NCBI GenBank assembly: GCA_964354375.1
Contig: CAYGZQ010000007.1
Span: forward strand, 1-22,972
DNA from: CAYGZQ01 sp964354375 [NCBI: uncultured Planctomycetota bacterium]
Lineage (GTDB): Bacteria > JAJVIF01 > JAPKYR01
Direction of reading: 5' to 3'
Length of the DNA: 22,972 nucleotides
Of this stretch, positions 6,824-16,472 are shown in pieces (position 1 is the stretch's first letter; every line of letters starts with the position of its first letter). The position numbers and the translations under genes were made by a program. The notes beneath the pieces are model-generated. The model had not been told where the DNA came from and made no database searches. It saw only the letters and a program-made list of their open reading frames with translations.

Positions 6824-8860
6824 ATGTGCGGCATAGCAGGCATACTCAGTTATTCCGGACGGAATCTCGAAATCCGCCCTTCCGATCTCGAACGCATGGC
6901 CGACGCCATTATTCACAGGGGGCCGGACAGCAGGGGCATCTGGACATCGGACGCGGGCGATGTCGGCTTTGCGCACACCCGCCTCGCGATCATCGATCTC
7001 AGCGCGGCCGGCGCGCAGCCGATGCATTCGCAGTGCAAGCGATACCACATCGTCTTCAACGGCGAAATCTACAACCATCTCTCGATTCGAAGACGTCTTG
7101 AGCATCTCGGACACTGGTTCATCGGACGTTCCGACACCGAGACCCTCCTCCATGCCCTCATGCAGTGGGGCATAGACGCTGTCGACAGGCTCGAGGGCAT
7201 GTTCGCGTTCTGCTTCTTCGATGAGAAATTGAAACGGGCCTGGCTCGTCCGCGACCGCATCGGCGTAAAGCCGCTCTACTATTCCTTCCGGAACGGCGCC
7301 TGCCTCTTCGCAAGCGAGATCAAGGCCCTTGTATCTCACCCGGATATCAGCGCCGAGATCGATCCCCTCGCCTGCTACCACTACCTGACCTTTCTGACCA
7401 CGCCCGCGCCGCAGACGATGTTCAAGGGGATCAGGAAAATCCCCGCCGGTCACTACATCGAGATTCAGTTCGCGGGCGAAAACAGTCCCGCCGCGATCAC
7501 CGGAACGCAATGGTGGGACGCGATCGGCCGGAATCCCGATGACGGCAAATACGACGACGAAGAATGGGTCAGGGGCGAAGTTCAGCGGCTGCTCGGTGAG
7601 TCAATCGAAAAGCGCATGATGTCGGACGTACCGTTCGGCGTTTTTCTGTCGGGTGGAATCGATTCGAGCACAAACGTGGCCCTGATGGCCCGGCTGACGG
7701 ATCAACCGGTCAGGACCTTCACCGTCGGCTTCAAAGACCGTCCGGACTACAACGAGCTCGACTATGCCCGCAAGATCCATGAGCTTTTCAAAACCGAGCA
7801 TCATGAGATTCTGATCACAGAGGATGACACTCTCGATTATCTCGAGCGGCTCGTTGTCACGCAGGACGAGCCACTCGCCGACTGGGTTTGCGTGCCGCTC
7901 TATTTCGTGAGCAAACTGGCGAGAGAGAGCGGGACCATAGTGGTGCAGATCGGGGAGGGATCGGACGAGCTGTTCTGCGGCTACGATGAGTACATGAGGA
8001 CCTTCAAGTGGTTGAGAAAATACTGGCGGCCCCTGGTATCGATGCCGAAATCGGTCCGCGCGATGGTTTATGGGTTAACTTTTCTCCTGGAGAGGATGGA
8101 CGATCGATGGCGGGGGCGTAAGGAGCGCGTGTATCGGGCATGGAAGGATCGCGAGCTTTTCTGGGGCGGCGCGATCTGCTACCCGGAGGGCTTCAAGAAC
8201 GAGATAGTCAGGGACCGCGAATCCTGGCGGCGTCGAGCGCTGGCCGACGATGTCCTCGACGATCCCGTCGGATGGCTCCCAGAGGGTTTCCGGGCGCTCG
8301 ACAGCTTCGGCGTCGTGAGCGAGTACCTGGCGAAATTCGACGCCGAAGAACGATCCCCCGATTATCTCAAACGCATGATCTATCTTGAGCTGAAGCTTCG
8401 CCTCGTGGAGCTGCTCCTCATGAGGGTGGACAAGGTAACGATGTCGAACTCCATCGAGGCGAGGGTGCCGTTCCTCGACCACAAGCTGGTCGAGTTCAGC
8501 ATGAATATTCCCCAATCGTTGAAGATCAGTAACGATGTCCCGAAGTACATTCTCAAGGAGTCCGTACGCGGACTGATTCCCGACGAGAACATCGATCGAC
8601 CGAAAATGGGATTCGATGCGCCGGTGCGCGAATGGCTGAAGGGTCCCCTCGGAGACAAGGTGGAGGCAACCTTCAGGACAACGAAGCTGCGAAATGAAGG
8701 ACTTATCGATTTCGACAAGGGAATCGATCTTCTGAACGACCATCGTCACAAGGAGCGGGACTACTCGTTCAACATATGGTCGCTGTTCAACCTGGCTCTC
8801 TGGTACGACGCCTGGATCGACGGACCTGTCTCCTCACGCACTCAGGAGGCCCCTAAGTGA
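6824..8860 (+). CDS. asnB: Glutamine-hydrolysing asparagine synthase-type amidotransferase
   Basis: 678 residues. The start is set at the ATG that places the N-terminal-nucleophile cysteine at position 2 (MCGIAG), required after methionine removal in class II glutamine amidotransferases. The glutaminase half shows RGPDSRG (32-38), RLAIIDLS and NGEIYN (79-84); the synthetase half has the ATP-pyrophosphatase loop SGGIDSS (276-282), GEGSDELFCGYDEY and the late motifs SIEARVPFLDH and PKMGFDAPVREWL. Housekeeping members make asparagine from aspartate. Members inside glycan loci, such as WbpS-type enzymes, are thought to amidate uronic acids, and this location argues for that role. The stop overlaps the flippase start by GTGA. 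Confidence 0.88.
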   Translation: MCGIAGILSYSGRNLEIRPSDLERMADAIIHRGPDSRGIWTSDAGDVGFAHTRLAIIDLSAAGAQPMHSQCKRYHIVFNGEIYNHLSIRRRLEHLGHWFIGRSDTETLLHALMQWGIDAVDRLEGMFAFCFFDEKLKRAWLVRDRIGVKPLYYSFRNGACLFASEIKALVSHPDISAEIDPLACYHYLTFLTTPAPQTMFKGIRKIPAGHYIEIQFAGENSPAAITGTQWWDAIGRNPDDGKYDDEEWVRGEVQRLLGESIEKRMMSDVPFGVFLSGGIDSSTNVALMARLTDQPVRTFTVGFKDRPDYNELDYARKIHELFKTEHHEILITEDDTLDYLERLVVTQDEPLADWVCVPLYFVSKLARESGTIVVQIGEGSDELFCGYDEYMRTFKWLRKYWRPLVSMPKSVRAMVYGLTFLLERMDDRWRGRKERVYRAWKDRELFWGGAICYPEGFKNEIVRDRESWRRRALADDVLDDPVGWLPEGFRALDSFGVVSEYLAKFDAEERSPDYLKRMIYLELKLRLVELLLMRVDKVTMSNSIEARVPFLDHKLVEFSMNIPQSLKISNDVPKYILKESVRGLIPDENIDRPKMGFDAPVREWLKGPLGDKVEATFRTTKLRNEGLIDFDKGIDLLNDHRHKERDYSFNIWSLFNLALWYDAWIDGPVSSRTQEAPK

Positions 8861-10209
8861 GCTTCCTGAAGCAGACAGTAATCACCTTCCTGGCAAAGGG
8901 CGGACTTCTTCTTGCGTCCCTGGCATTCAACATATTGCTCGCGCATAAACTGGGGGCGGGCGGAGTGGGCATTGTAGGCACGCTCCAGGCTTTCACCGTG
9001 ATCGCGGTGCAGATCGGATATCTCGGACTTGATCGCGGCGGTATCTATTACATCGGGCTGGACAGAGAACGCGCGTCGGCCATCGCCGGAACGATGGTGG
9101 TCACGGGCGTGGCGATGTCCGTCATCCTTTTCGGCGGATTCATCGCAGCCGCACTGCTTTTCCCATCGATCCTGGGTAAGATCGATTTCGGGCTATACCT
9201 GATAATGCTCGTTTCGATCGCGCCTCTGCTGATTTCCCTGTTCGCGCAGAGTCTCCTTCTCGCCTACCAGAGAATCGTCGCGTACAACATGATCGAGCTT
9301 GCGATACGGGTCGCGGTGCTTATCGCGGCAATTGTCGCGTTTGCAACACTGAGCAAGACAAGCTGGGTACTGGCGGCGGTCTGGCTAACGGTCGGGTCCG
9401 CGTTCGCCATGGGGATCGTCAATGGAGGGTTCGCCTGGTTCTCTTCACCGTTCCGGCTGAGGATCGACTGGAAGACGTTCAAGGACATGTTCGGGTACAG
9501 CTGGAAGAATTACGTATCCGCGCTGATGGTCTTTCTCATTGTGCGGACCGATATCCTGTTCCTGAATTTCTACCGCACTCAGGCGGAGGCGGGTATCTAC
9601 AAGCAGGTCGTCTGGATCAACGACATTCTGCTGATGATCCCGATAACTCTTGCGATGCTGTTGTTCCCGAAGCTCATGCAGGAGGGCGCGTCTGAGGAGA
9701 CGGGTCTCGACGAGCGCGGCCGTTTCACGATGCTTCTTGCGAGGCTTGTGGGGTTTGTGCTGAGAATCTTCTGGGTTCTGGGTGCGATATTCGGAATCTG
9801 GTTTCTGGGGATTTTCGGCGATGAATTCGTCGGGGGCTACGGGCCGTTGCTCATTCTGCTCGCCGGGACGGTCTTTCTTGGCATTCAGGCCATGCTGAGA
9901 GTGGAGCTTTTCCGACGCGGGCTGCCGGTGTTCGTAGTCGTCTACTCGACCGCCGGATTGATCGTCAAGGTGATCGGCAACGTTGTTCTCGTGCCGAAGT
10001 ACGGGATGTACGGAGCGGCGTGGAGCTCGCTGGCCACGCATTTCTTGTTCATGGTTCTGCCGCTTTGGTACTGCGTGAAGTACTACGGTTACAGCGTGTC
10101 GGCGACGCTGTTCATGCGTGACCGCGATCTAAAAATATTCTGGGACCGCCTTATGCAGGCTCAGCGGCGCGGGGAGAAAACGCTGCCGGAACCTCAAGAC
10201 CGTCTATGA
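8857..10209 (+). CDS. Wzx-like oligosaccharide flippase
   Basis: 450 residues, strongly hydrophobic, with roughly 12 membrane segments. It opens with LKQTVITFLAKGGLLLASLAF and has GVGIVGTLQAFTVIA, the usual beginning of the polysaccharide transporter family (MOP superfamily), followed by MFGYSWKNYVSALMVFLIVRTDILFLN, typical of the mid-protein region. The family moves undecaprenyl-linked repeat units across the inner membrane. Start is GTG at 8857, fixed by a perfect AGGAGG at 8844-8849 with 7-base spacing and by the GTGA overlap with the amidotransferase gene. The stop codon lies within a 6-bp convergent overlap with the methyltransferase gene on the minus strand. Confidence 0.88.
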   Translation: MSFLKQTVITFLAKGGLLLASLAFNILLAHKLGAGGVGIVGTLQAFTVIAVQIGYLGLDRGGIYYIGLDRERASAIAGTMVVTGVAMSVILFGGFIAAALLFPSILGKIDFGLYLIMLVSIAPLLISLFAQSLLLAYQRIVAYNMIELAIRVAVLIAAIVAFATLSKTSWVLAAVWLTVGSAFAMGIVNGGFAWFSSPFRLRIDWKTFKDMFGYSWKNYVSALMVFLIVRTDILFLNFYRTQAEAGIYKQVVWINDILLMIPITLAMLLFPKLMQEGASEETGLDERGRFTMLLARLVGFVLRIFWVLGAIFGIWFLGIFGDEFVGGYGPLLILLAGTVFLGIQAMLRVELFRRGLPVFVVVYSTAGLIVKVIGNVVLVPKYGMYGAAWSSLATHFLFMVLPLWYCVKYYGYSVSATLFMRDRDLKIFWDRLMQAQRRGEKTLPEPQDRL

Positions 10210-11055
10210 GGGGCATGGCTGAGGTAATTCGGACGCGACCGTGGCGTCACAGAAGAGCTTGTCAGCCTCTTCGCGAAGCCTATTTTCGGCCATCTCCAAA
10301 TAGTGGCTGTCGATCTCAACACCGATACTATTCCTGCCGCAGCTCATCGCAGCAACCATAGTGGTACCGGTTCCAACAAATGGGTCTAGCACCGTATCTC
10401 CCTCAAAAGAGAACATACGCACCAACCGATAAGCAAGCTCAAACGGGAATGGCGCAGGATGTTCCCGGGTCGAAGCTCCTCCTAAGCGCCAAATCTGCTG
10501 GAACCACTGCTCGTACTCGGTCTTGCTTATCCTGCTAAGCTCCCGTTGCCTTTCCGTCGGCTTTCGATACCCCCCCGGCTTCCGCTGCATAAGTATGAAC
10601 TCGATGTCATTTTTGATGATCGCATTCGGCTCGTATGGCTTTCCAAGGAACTTCATCCCATTGTCGACTTCGTAATTCGCATTGGATATCTTATGCCAGA
10701 TAATGGGATTGAGATTGTCAAAACCGAGCCTCCGGCAGATCACGCAGATGTCCGCATGAAGAGGCATAACCAGATGTCTGCCGTAGCTGCGACGCGACAG
10801 ACAGACGTCACCCACGACACAGACGAGCCTTCCCCCGGGAACCAGCACACGGAGGACCTCACCGCAGACCTTGGACAACGCATCCAGGAATTCTTCATAG
10901 TCCTTGATGTGCCCCAGTTGCCGCGGATGCTCGTTGTAGCGCTTCAGAGTCCAGTAAGGGGGCGAGGTGACAACCAGATGCACCGATTCATTCTCCAGAA
11001 ACCCCAGGTCCCTGGCATCACCGGAAATCAGTCTATGATGAGTAGCCTTAGACAT
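10204..11055 (-). CDS. Beta-class DNA methyltransferase (TSPPY type), R-M system modification subunit
   Basis: 283 residues. The catalytic motif IV TSPPYW (residues 30-35) precedes the AdoMet-binding motif I region DPFVGTGTT (224-232), which is the beta-class order. TSPPY-type motifs are most common in N4-cytosine methyltransferases, but some N6-adenine enzymes share them, so the modified base is uncertain. VPGGRLVCVVGDV (about 72-84) and PFPFELAYRLVRMFS (about 202-216) are further family motifs. It starts 3 bases after the stop of the endonuclease gene, so the two form one restriction-modification operon. GC looks lower than in the surrounding glycan genes, suggesting horizontal acquisition. 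The target site cannot be predicted here. Confidence 0.88.
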   Translation of the reverse strand: MSKATHHRLISGDARDLGFLENESVHLVVTSPPYWTLKRYNEHPRQLGHIKDYEEFLDALSKVCGEVLRVLVPGGRLVCVVGDVCLSRRSYGRHLVMPLHADICVICRRLGFDNLNPIIWHKISNANYEVDNGMKFLGKPYEPNAIIKNDIEFILMQRKPGGYRKPTERQRELSRISKTEYEQWFQQIWRLGGASTREHPAPFPFELAYRLVRMFSFEGDTVLDPFVGTGTTMVAAMSCGRNSIGVEIDSHYLEMAENRLREEADKLFCDATVASELPQPCPS

Positions 11056-11058
11056 CTC

Positions 11059-11880
11059 TCACTTCATGATACCAAATTTCGACAAGAGCAGGCGAACTGC
11101 TGACTCTATGCTTTCTTCTGAAACGTCGGCAAACAGGATCAAATCGACGCTGCTGCTTTGTAGACGGCTCACCACATTGGCATGCTCCGATGTAAATGGA
11201 TAATATATGACCGCGGCGAACTTCGCCCCAGGGAATACCGCTTTCAAGTGAGCGCCCTTGTTGACTATCTCGTCGCACCGTTTATGAATATCACGCCTCG
11301 CTTCGATTCGCTTAATGTCAATCCCAAATCTTATAGCCTCTCCTGCCGGCGGGCTGGCAGCATCGACCTCAAACTCGTCTCCCCCTGAAACGAATCTCCT
11401 TTTCTTGAATTTCACCGCCGCAAGTCGGCTCAGGGCACTTGTGACTCGTTTCTCCCACTGCCCTTTCAGCTTTCTCACCTCCTTGCTGATGAACTCAGCC
11501 CTGTCTAACTGGACAATCGCCGGCACTTCAAGCTCCGGCGGCAGGAAACTCTTGAGGTACCCTGCCAATACCAGCGCTGAATCCTTCTGGAGTCTGGGTC
11601 TGTACGTGTTGAGCCCTTTGATACCCAGGTCTCGCTCAATCGCCCTGGCTGCCACGTTACACACCGTGATAATCGGCTTCAGTAGAATCGGATGCTGAAA
11701 CAAGATGTCTGCAAGCATTTCAGCGCTTACGTCCTCGAACCTGATGACTTCCACACTCTTTAACGACACCACAGGGCCAAAAGCTGACACCAGTTCGGCG
11801 GAAATCCTGCCGGACCTTTCGGTCGCCGCGTCCTCCACCCAGCCGCGGTAATCACGTTGGTTATCGAATTCTTGCGTCAT
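11059..11880 (-). CDS. Putative PD-(D/E)xK restriction endonuclease partner of the methyltransferase
   Basis: 273 residues. I do not recognise a named endonuclease family. A likely PD-(D/E)xK core is visible: FEVDAA (D173), then a strand and DIK at 188-190, followed by a basic helix RIEARRDIHKRCDEI. A second strand AKFAAVIYYPF follows as expected for the fold. The N-terminal half is helical and without recognised motifs. Identification rests mainly on this core and on the 3-base gap to the methyltransferase gene downstream. The start ATG is preceded by AAGGAAG on the coding strand. It lies 24 bases after the moxR-like stop and may be transcribed from the moxR promoter. Endonuclease-first order without a controller gene is notable. 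Confidence 0.72.
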   Translation of the reverse strand: MTQEFDNQRDYRGWVEDAATERSGRISAELVSAFGPVVSLKSVEVIRFEDVSAEMLADILFQHPILLKPIITVCNVAARAIERDLGIKGLNTYRPRLQKDSALVLAGYLKSFLPPELEVPAIVQLDRAEFISKEVRKLKGQWEKRVTSALSRLAAVKFKKRRFVSGGDEFEVDAASPPAGEAIRFGIDIKRIEARRDIHKRCDEIVNKGAHLKAVFPGAKFAAVIYYPFTSEHANVVSRLQSSSVDLILFADVSEESIESAVRLLLSKFGIMK

Positions 11881-11904
11881 CGCGGTCTTCCTTGTCCCCC
11901 GAGC

Positions 11905-12936
<1,032 letters not shown>

Positions 12937-13052
12937 TTCTTCCTCTCCATTCCTGCGTCCCGGCTGATACATCCGGAACGCCTGCACGATAAATTCGATG
13001 ATAGAATCCGACGGGGCGACGCGATCGTACCGCTGCCCCGCTCCTCAGGGAA

Positions 13053-13895
13053 TTAGACTGTCCTGTCCTTCGTTTCGTTCACCTTCGACGACCAATGCAC
13101 TCCCACGACCTCTTTTTCCTCATCGAGGTAACAGAGCTCGCTCCTCATTTTTCTGAGCTTCCTCAAATCCAGCTTGCGCACGATCGCGCTCTCGCGCATC
13201 TCGGGCGAGTTCAGCGCCTCACCCGCAGGGCCCACAATCATTGAGTGTCCCGGAAAAAATATCCCGTTCTGGTTGGCGAGCCCGTTCGCCCCGACAACAT
13301 AGACCTGGTTTTCAATCGCCCTTGCGCGAAGCAGGGTTTCCCAGTGGTTTATCCTCTCTTCGGGCCACAGCGCCGGAACAAGGATAATCTCGCAGCCCGA
13401 TCGGGCCAGCGCGCGGATCAGTGCAGGGAAACGGATGTCGTAGCATATGACCACACCGACCCCCACCGCCTTGACCTCCGCCGCTTCGAGCGTTGTCCCC
13501 GCTTCGAAAATCGCCTCCTCCCCCATCGGAGGGAAAAGATGGATTTTTGAGTATTCCAGAGTTATTTCGCCGGTCGGGTCGATCAGAAGGGAGGTGTTTC
13601 TGAGACCGTTCTTGCCCTTGAGAGCGAGGGTCCCCGCGAGAAGGTAGCTCTGAGTTTCGGCGCAGAATTCCCTGAGCGCCTCGATGCTCGGACCGTTTGG
13701 GCTCTCGGCAAGATTCGTGCTCGATTGATCCGTCGGGCTGACCAGCCCTGTCGCCCAGAGCTCCGACAGCACGAACAGGTCGACCTGCTGGTCGGCGCAT
13801 CTGTGAAGCATGTCGAGGGTGGCGAGCAGGTTCCCTGCGGGATCGTGGGGCGTTATCTCGCGCTGGATAAGCGCGACTGTGAGCGAATCGGTCAT
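13053..13895 (-). CDS. Carbon-nitrogen hydrolase (nitrilase superfamily, omega-amidase-like)
   Basis: 280 residues, normal for the family. The catalytic triad is visible: E45 in SELWATG, K117 in YSKIHLF and C151 in VVICYDIRFP. The LLRARAIENQVYVVGAN and FFPGHSMIVGPAG segments match the Nit2/YafV-like branch, which hydrolyses omega-amides such as alpha-ketoglutaramate, though substrate cannot be assigned by sequence alone. The start is supported by a TATAAT box only 11 bases upstream on the coding strand (13907-13912); there is no Shine-Dalgarno. It is transcribed divergently from the epimerase gene and followed by the moxR-like gene 116 bases downstream. Confidence 0.9.
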   Translation of the reverse strand: MTDSLTVALIQREITPHDPAGNLLATLDMLHRCADQQVDLFVLSELWATGLVSPTDQSSTNLAESPNGPSIEALREFCAETQSYLLAGTLALKGKNGLRNTSLLIDPTGEITLEYSKIHLFPPMGEEAIFEAGTTLEAAEVKAVGVGVVICYDIRFPALIRALARSGCEIILVPALWPEERINHWETLLRARAIENQVYVVGANGLANQNGIFFPGHSMIVGPAGEALNSPEMRESAIVRKLDLRKLRKMRSELCYLDEEKEVVGVHWSSKVNETKDRTV

Positions 13896-13906
13896 CTGGG
13901 CGACCC

Positions 13907-13912
13907 ATTATA
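13907..13912 (-). promoter_or_regulatory. -10 box of the nitrilase-type gene (leaderless arrangement)
   Basis: A perfect TATAAT on the minus strand ends 11 bases before the ATG. The -35 region is not convincing. The transcript would start about 4 bases from the start codon, and no ribosome-binding site fits in between. Confidence 0.5.
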
Positions 13913-14005
13913 CATGAGACGGTCGGTGTGCAGGACGGTCAGCAGCCACTTTTCGAGGACGAAAGGACCTGTCCGCCCTCTCCGATTGCGACAAAGCCGT
14001 TATGC

Positions 14006-14011
14006 TATAAT
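14006..14011 (+). promoter_or_regulatory. -10 box of the epimerase gene
   Basis: A perfect TATAAT lies 37 bases before the ATG at 14049. A TTGCGA at 13986-13991 is a possible -35, but the 14-base spacing is short, so the -35 is uncertain. Confidence 0.5.
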
Positions 14012-14018
14012 CGCGTCT

Positions 14019-14040
14019 GCCGCCGGATAGTAGCGGCGGC
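14019..14040 (+). other. Hairpin at the 5' end of the epimerase leader
   Basis: GCCGCCG (14019-14025) and CGGCGGC (14034-14040) form a perfect 7-bp GC-rich stem with an 8-base loop. It begins about where transcription from the TATAAT at 14006-14011 would start and ends 8 bases before the ATG, filling most of the leader. No Shine-Dalgarno is visible. It could stabilise the mRNA or restrain initiation. Confidence 0.4.
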
Positions 14041-14048
14041 GACCTCTA

Positions 14049-15062
14049 ATGGACTCGATCGCACCTCAGAGAACACCGGTTCTTGTCACCGGCGGCGCAG
14101 GATTCATCGGCAGCCACCTTGTCGATTTTCTCCTGGAGCGCGGGCACAGGGTCTTCATACTTGACGACCTTTCGACCGGCACTATCGAGAACATCAGGCA
14201 TCTCCTTGAGAACCCGATGTGCATCTTCGTCGAGGGCACGATCCTGAACAAGAGCCTGATCGACGATCTCGTGGGCAACACCAAGCTCGTGTTCCATCTC
14301 GCGGCGGTTGTCGGCGTGCAGAACGTGGTCTCCGAGCCCCGACGCGGGATCGAGGTGAATGTGAGCGGAACCGGGAACGTCCTGGCGTCCGCGTGGAAAC
14401 ACAATACCCGCGTCGTGCTGGCGTCTTCATCGGAGGTCTACGGAGTCTCCCGGGACATCCCGTTCAAAGAGGACGGCGACCGGGTCCTGGGTCCGACCGA
14501 CGTTCAGCGGTGGAGCTACGCGACTAGCAAGGCGCTGGACGAGCACCTGGGATTCTCGTACGCTTCGGACGGCCTTCCGGTTACGGCGGTGCGGTATTTC
14601 AACGCGTACGGACCGAGGATTGACGAGAAGGGCTACGGGTCCGTGATCGCGAGGTTCATGGCGCAGGCGTTCCGCGGCGAGAGCCTCACGATTTACGGCG
14701 ACGGGAACCAGACCCGCTCGTTCACGTATGTCACCGACACCGTCCAGGGCACATATCTTGCCGGAGTGCATCCTGCGGCAATCGGTCAGGCCTTTAACAT
14801 CGGCTCCGGCACCGAGACATCCATCCGGCAGCTCGCGCATGAAATATGCAGGCAGATCGGCTGCGATCCCGTCTTTGAATTCATCCCGTTCGAAGATGCG
14901 TACGGTCCCGCGTTTCAGGATATCTACAGGCGCGTTCCCTCCATCGAGAAAGCAAGGACCCTCCTTGGGTTCGAGCCGACATGCTCACTGCCTGATGGCC
15001 TCGAAAAGACCATTGCATGGGCGCGCGAAAATTATCACTCCGCCAACAGCTCCCACTTATAG
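14049..15062 (+). CDS. NAD-dependent NDP-sugar epimerase/dehydratase (extended SDR)
   Basis: 337 residues. The nucleotide-binding motif GGAGFIGS is at 15-22, with the acidic D39-D40 that selects NAD. The catalytic elements are SSSEVYG (126-132) and Y157-x3-K161 (YATSK). AVRYFNAYGPR and YGDGNQTRSFTYVTD are typical of extended short-chain dehydrogenases acting on nucleotide sugars, such as UDP-GlcNAc(A) 4-epimerases, UDP-glucuronate decarboxylases and related enzymes. Exact chemistry is not decided by these motifs. Being directly upstream of the WbpA-like dehydrogenase (gap of under 10 bases) makes a WbpP-type 4-epimerase, converting UDP-GlcNAc(A) to the galacto form, a reasonable guess. Confidence 0.88.
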   Translation: MDSIAPQRTPVLVTGGAGFIGSHLVDFLLERGHRVFILDDLSTGTIENIRHLLENPMCIFVEGTILNKSLIDDLVGNTKLVFHLAAVVGVQNVVSEPRRGIEVNVSGTGNVLASAWKHNTRVVLASSSEVYGVSRDIPFKEDGDRVLGPTDVQRWSYATSKALDEHLGFSYASDGLPVTAVRYFNAYGPRIDEKGYGSVIARFMAQAFRGESLTIYGDGNQTRSFTYVTDTVQGTYLAGVHPAAIGQAFNIGSGTETSIRQLAHEICRQIGCDPVFEFIPFEDAYGPAFQDIYRRVPSIEKARTLLGFEPTCSLPDGLEKTIAWARENYHSANSSHL

Positions 15063-15071
15063 ATCGAAGTG

Positions 15072-16460
15072 ATGGCAATGGAAACATCAACTGCAATCCG
15101 GGAAAATGCCACCGCCCTCAAATTGCTGGAGAAGATCGACAATCGCTCCGCTGTGATTGCGGTGGTCGGCGTAGGCTACGTGGGACTCCCGCTCGGGGTG
15201 CACTTCGCCGAAGCCGGGTTTCGGGTGATCGGATACGATGTCAGCGGCGACACGGTCTCCAGGCTCAACAGCGGGGCGAGCCACATCAAGGACATCACGT
15301 CCGAGCGCGTAAAACCGCTCGTGGAGTCGGGGAAATTCCGGGCCTCGACCGATGAGCGCGTCCTCTCCGACTGTGACATCGTCTTCATCTGCGTGCCCAC
15401 ACCGTTCACGATCAACAAGACTCCCGACATCTCTTTCATAGAGAAAGCGACGCAATCGATCGCAAGACACGTTCATCCCGGCATGCTGGTCATCCTCGAG
15501 AGCACAACCTACCCCGGGACGACGATCGAGGTCGTCAAGCCGCCGATGGATGCGCTGGGGCTGGTCGAGGGCAAGGACTATTTTCTCGTCTTCTCGCCCG
15601 AGCGCGTCGATCCGGGCAACACGAAATACACGATCGCCAACACGCCAAAAGTCGTTGGCGGTGTGAGCCCGGTCTCCACGGAGCTCTGCGCGCGGCTATA
15701 CGCGAAAATCGTCGGCGAGGACAAGGTCGTGCAGGTCTCATCGCCCACGGTCGCGGAGATGGTCAAGCTTCTCGAAAACACGTTTCGCGCAGTGAACATC
15801 GCGCTCGTCTTCGAGCTCACTTTTCTTTGCCACAGGATGGGGATAAATCTCTGGGAGGTCATACAGGCCGCATCTACAAAGCCCTTCGGATTCATGCCCT
15901 TCTACCCGTCCCCCGGTGTCGGCGGGCACTGCATACCCGTCGACCCGTACTACCTCTACTGGAAGGGCCGCGAGTACGATTTTCACACCCGATTCATCGA
16001 GCTCGCCGCCGAGACAAACCTCCGCATGCCGGACTGGGTGATCCAGAGGATCACAAGGGTCCTGAACCGTGCGGGGATATCGGTCAGCGGCGCGAAAATC
16101 CTCGCGCTCGGCGCCACGTTCAAGCCGGACTGCGATGACGCACGCAATTCCCCGGCGATGAGAGTGATCGAGCTACTCCTGCACCACGACGCGGACATGT
16201 CATACAACGATCCGTTCGTGAGCCGCATAGAGCTCGGCCGCAGGAAGGCCGACTATGCTCCCGTGCTCGATCGTCCCGTCTCTCTCGACTCGGTCGAGCT
16301 TACCGACGATATCGTTGAGAACGCAGACCTGGTCCTGTGCCTCGTCAATCATTCCTCCTACGACTGGAAGCGAATAATCGGTAAAAGCAGCCGGTTCTTC
16401 GACACCCGTGGCGTCTCAATAGCTCTTCCGGAGTTTTCCGACAGGGTAACCCTCCTGTAG
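15072..16460 (+). CDS. wbpA: Nucleotide-sugar dehydrogenase, UDP-N-acetyl-D-glucosamine 6-dehydrogenase (WbpA type)
   Basis: About 462 residues. Starts GTG 15069, ATG 15072 and ATG 15078 are all possible and none has a strong Shine-Dalgarno; 15072 is chosen as the first ATG. Motifs (numbered from the GTG): GVGYVG 34-39, CVPTPF, ESTTYPGTT, FSPERVDPGN (175-184) with TPKVVGG, K233 in MVKLLEN, and nucleophile C288 in GVGGHCIPVDPYYL. The FSPERxDPGN signature separates WbpA-like enzymes from the WecC type seen earlier in the window. It oxidises UDP-GlcNAc twice to UDP-GlcNAcA with NAD. It lies 9 bases after the epimerase and 12 bases before the hypothetical gene, suggesting a three-gene operon. Confidence 0.88.
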   Translation: MAMETSTAIRENATALKLLEKIDNRSAVIAVVGVGYVGLPLGVHFAEAGFRVIGYDVSGDTVSRLNSGASHIKDITSERVKPLVESGKFRASTDERVLSDCDIVFICVPTPFTINKTPDISFIEKATQSIARHVHPGMLVILESTTYPGTTIEVVKPPMDALGLVEGKDYFLVFSPERVDPGNTKYTIANTPKVVGGVSPVSTELCARLYAKIVGEDKVVQVSSPTVAEMVKLLENTFRAVNIALVFELTFLCHRMGINLWEVIQAASTKPFGFMPFYPSPGVGGHCIPVDPYYLYWKGREYDFHTRFIELAAETNLRMPDWVIQRITRVLNRAGISVSGAKILALGATFKPDCDDARNSPAMRVIELLLHHDADMSYNDPFVSRIELGRRKADYAPVLDRPVSLDSVELTDDIVENADLVLCLVNHSSYDWKRIIGKSSRFFDTRGVSIALPEFSDRVTLL

Positions 16461-16472
16461 AGGGGAGACGGC

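Noticed and set aside
6458-7510. 350-codon minus-strand frame across the MFS/asnB junction
   Set aside because: Antisense of two well-supported genes and spans the asnB promoter; no recognisable motif.
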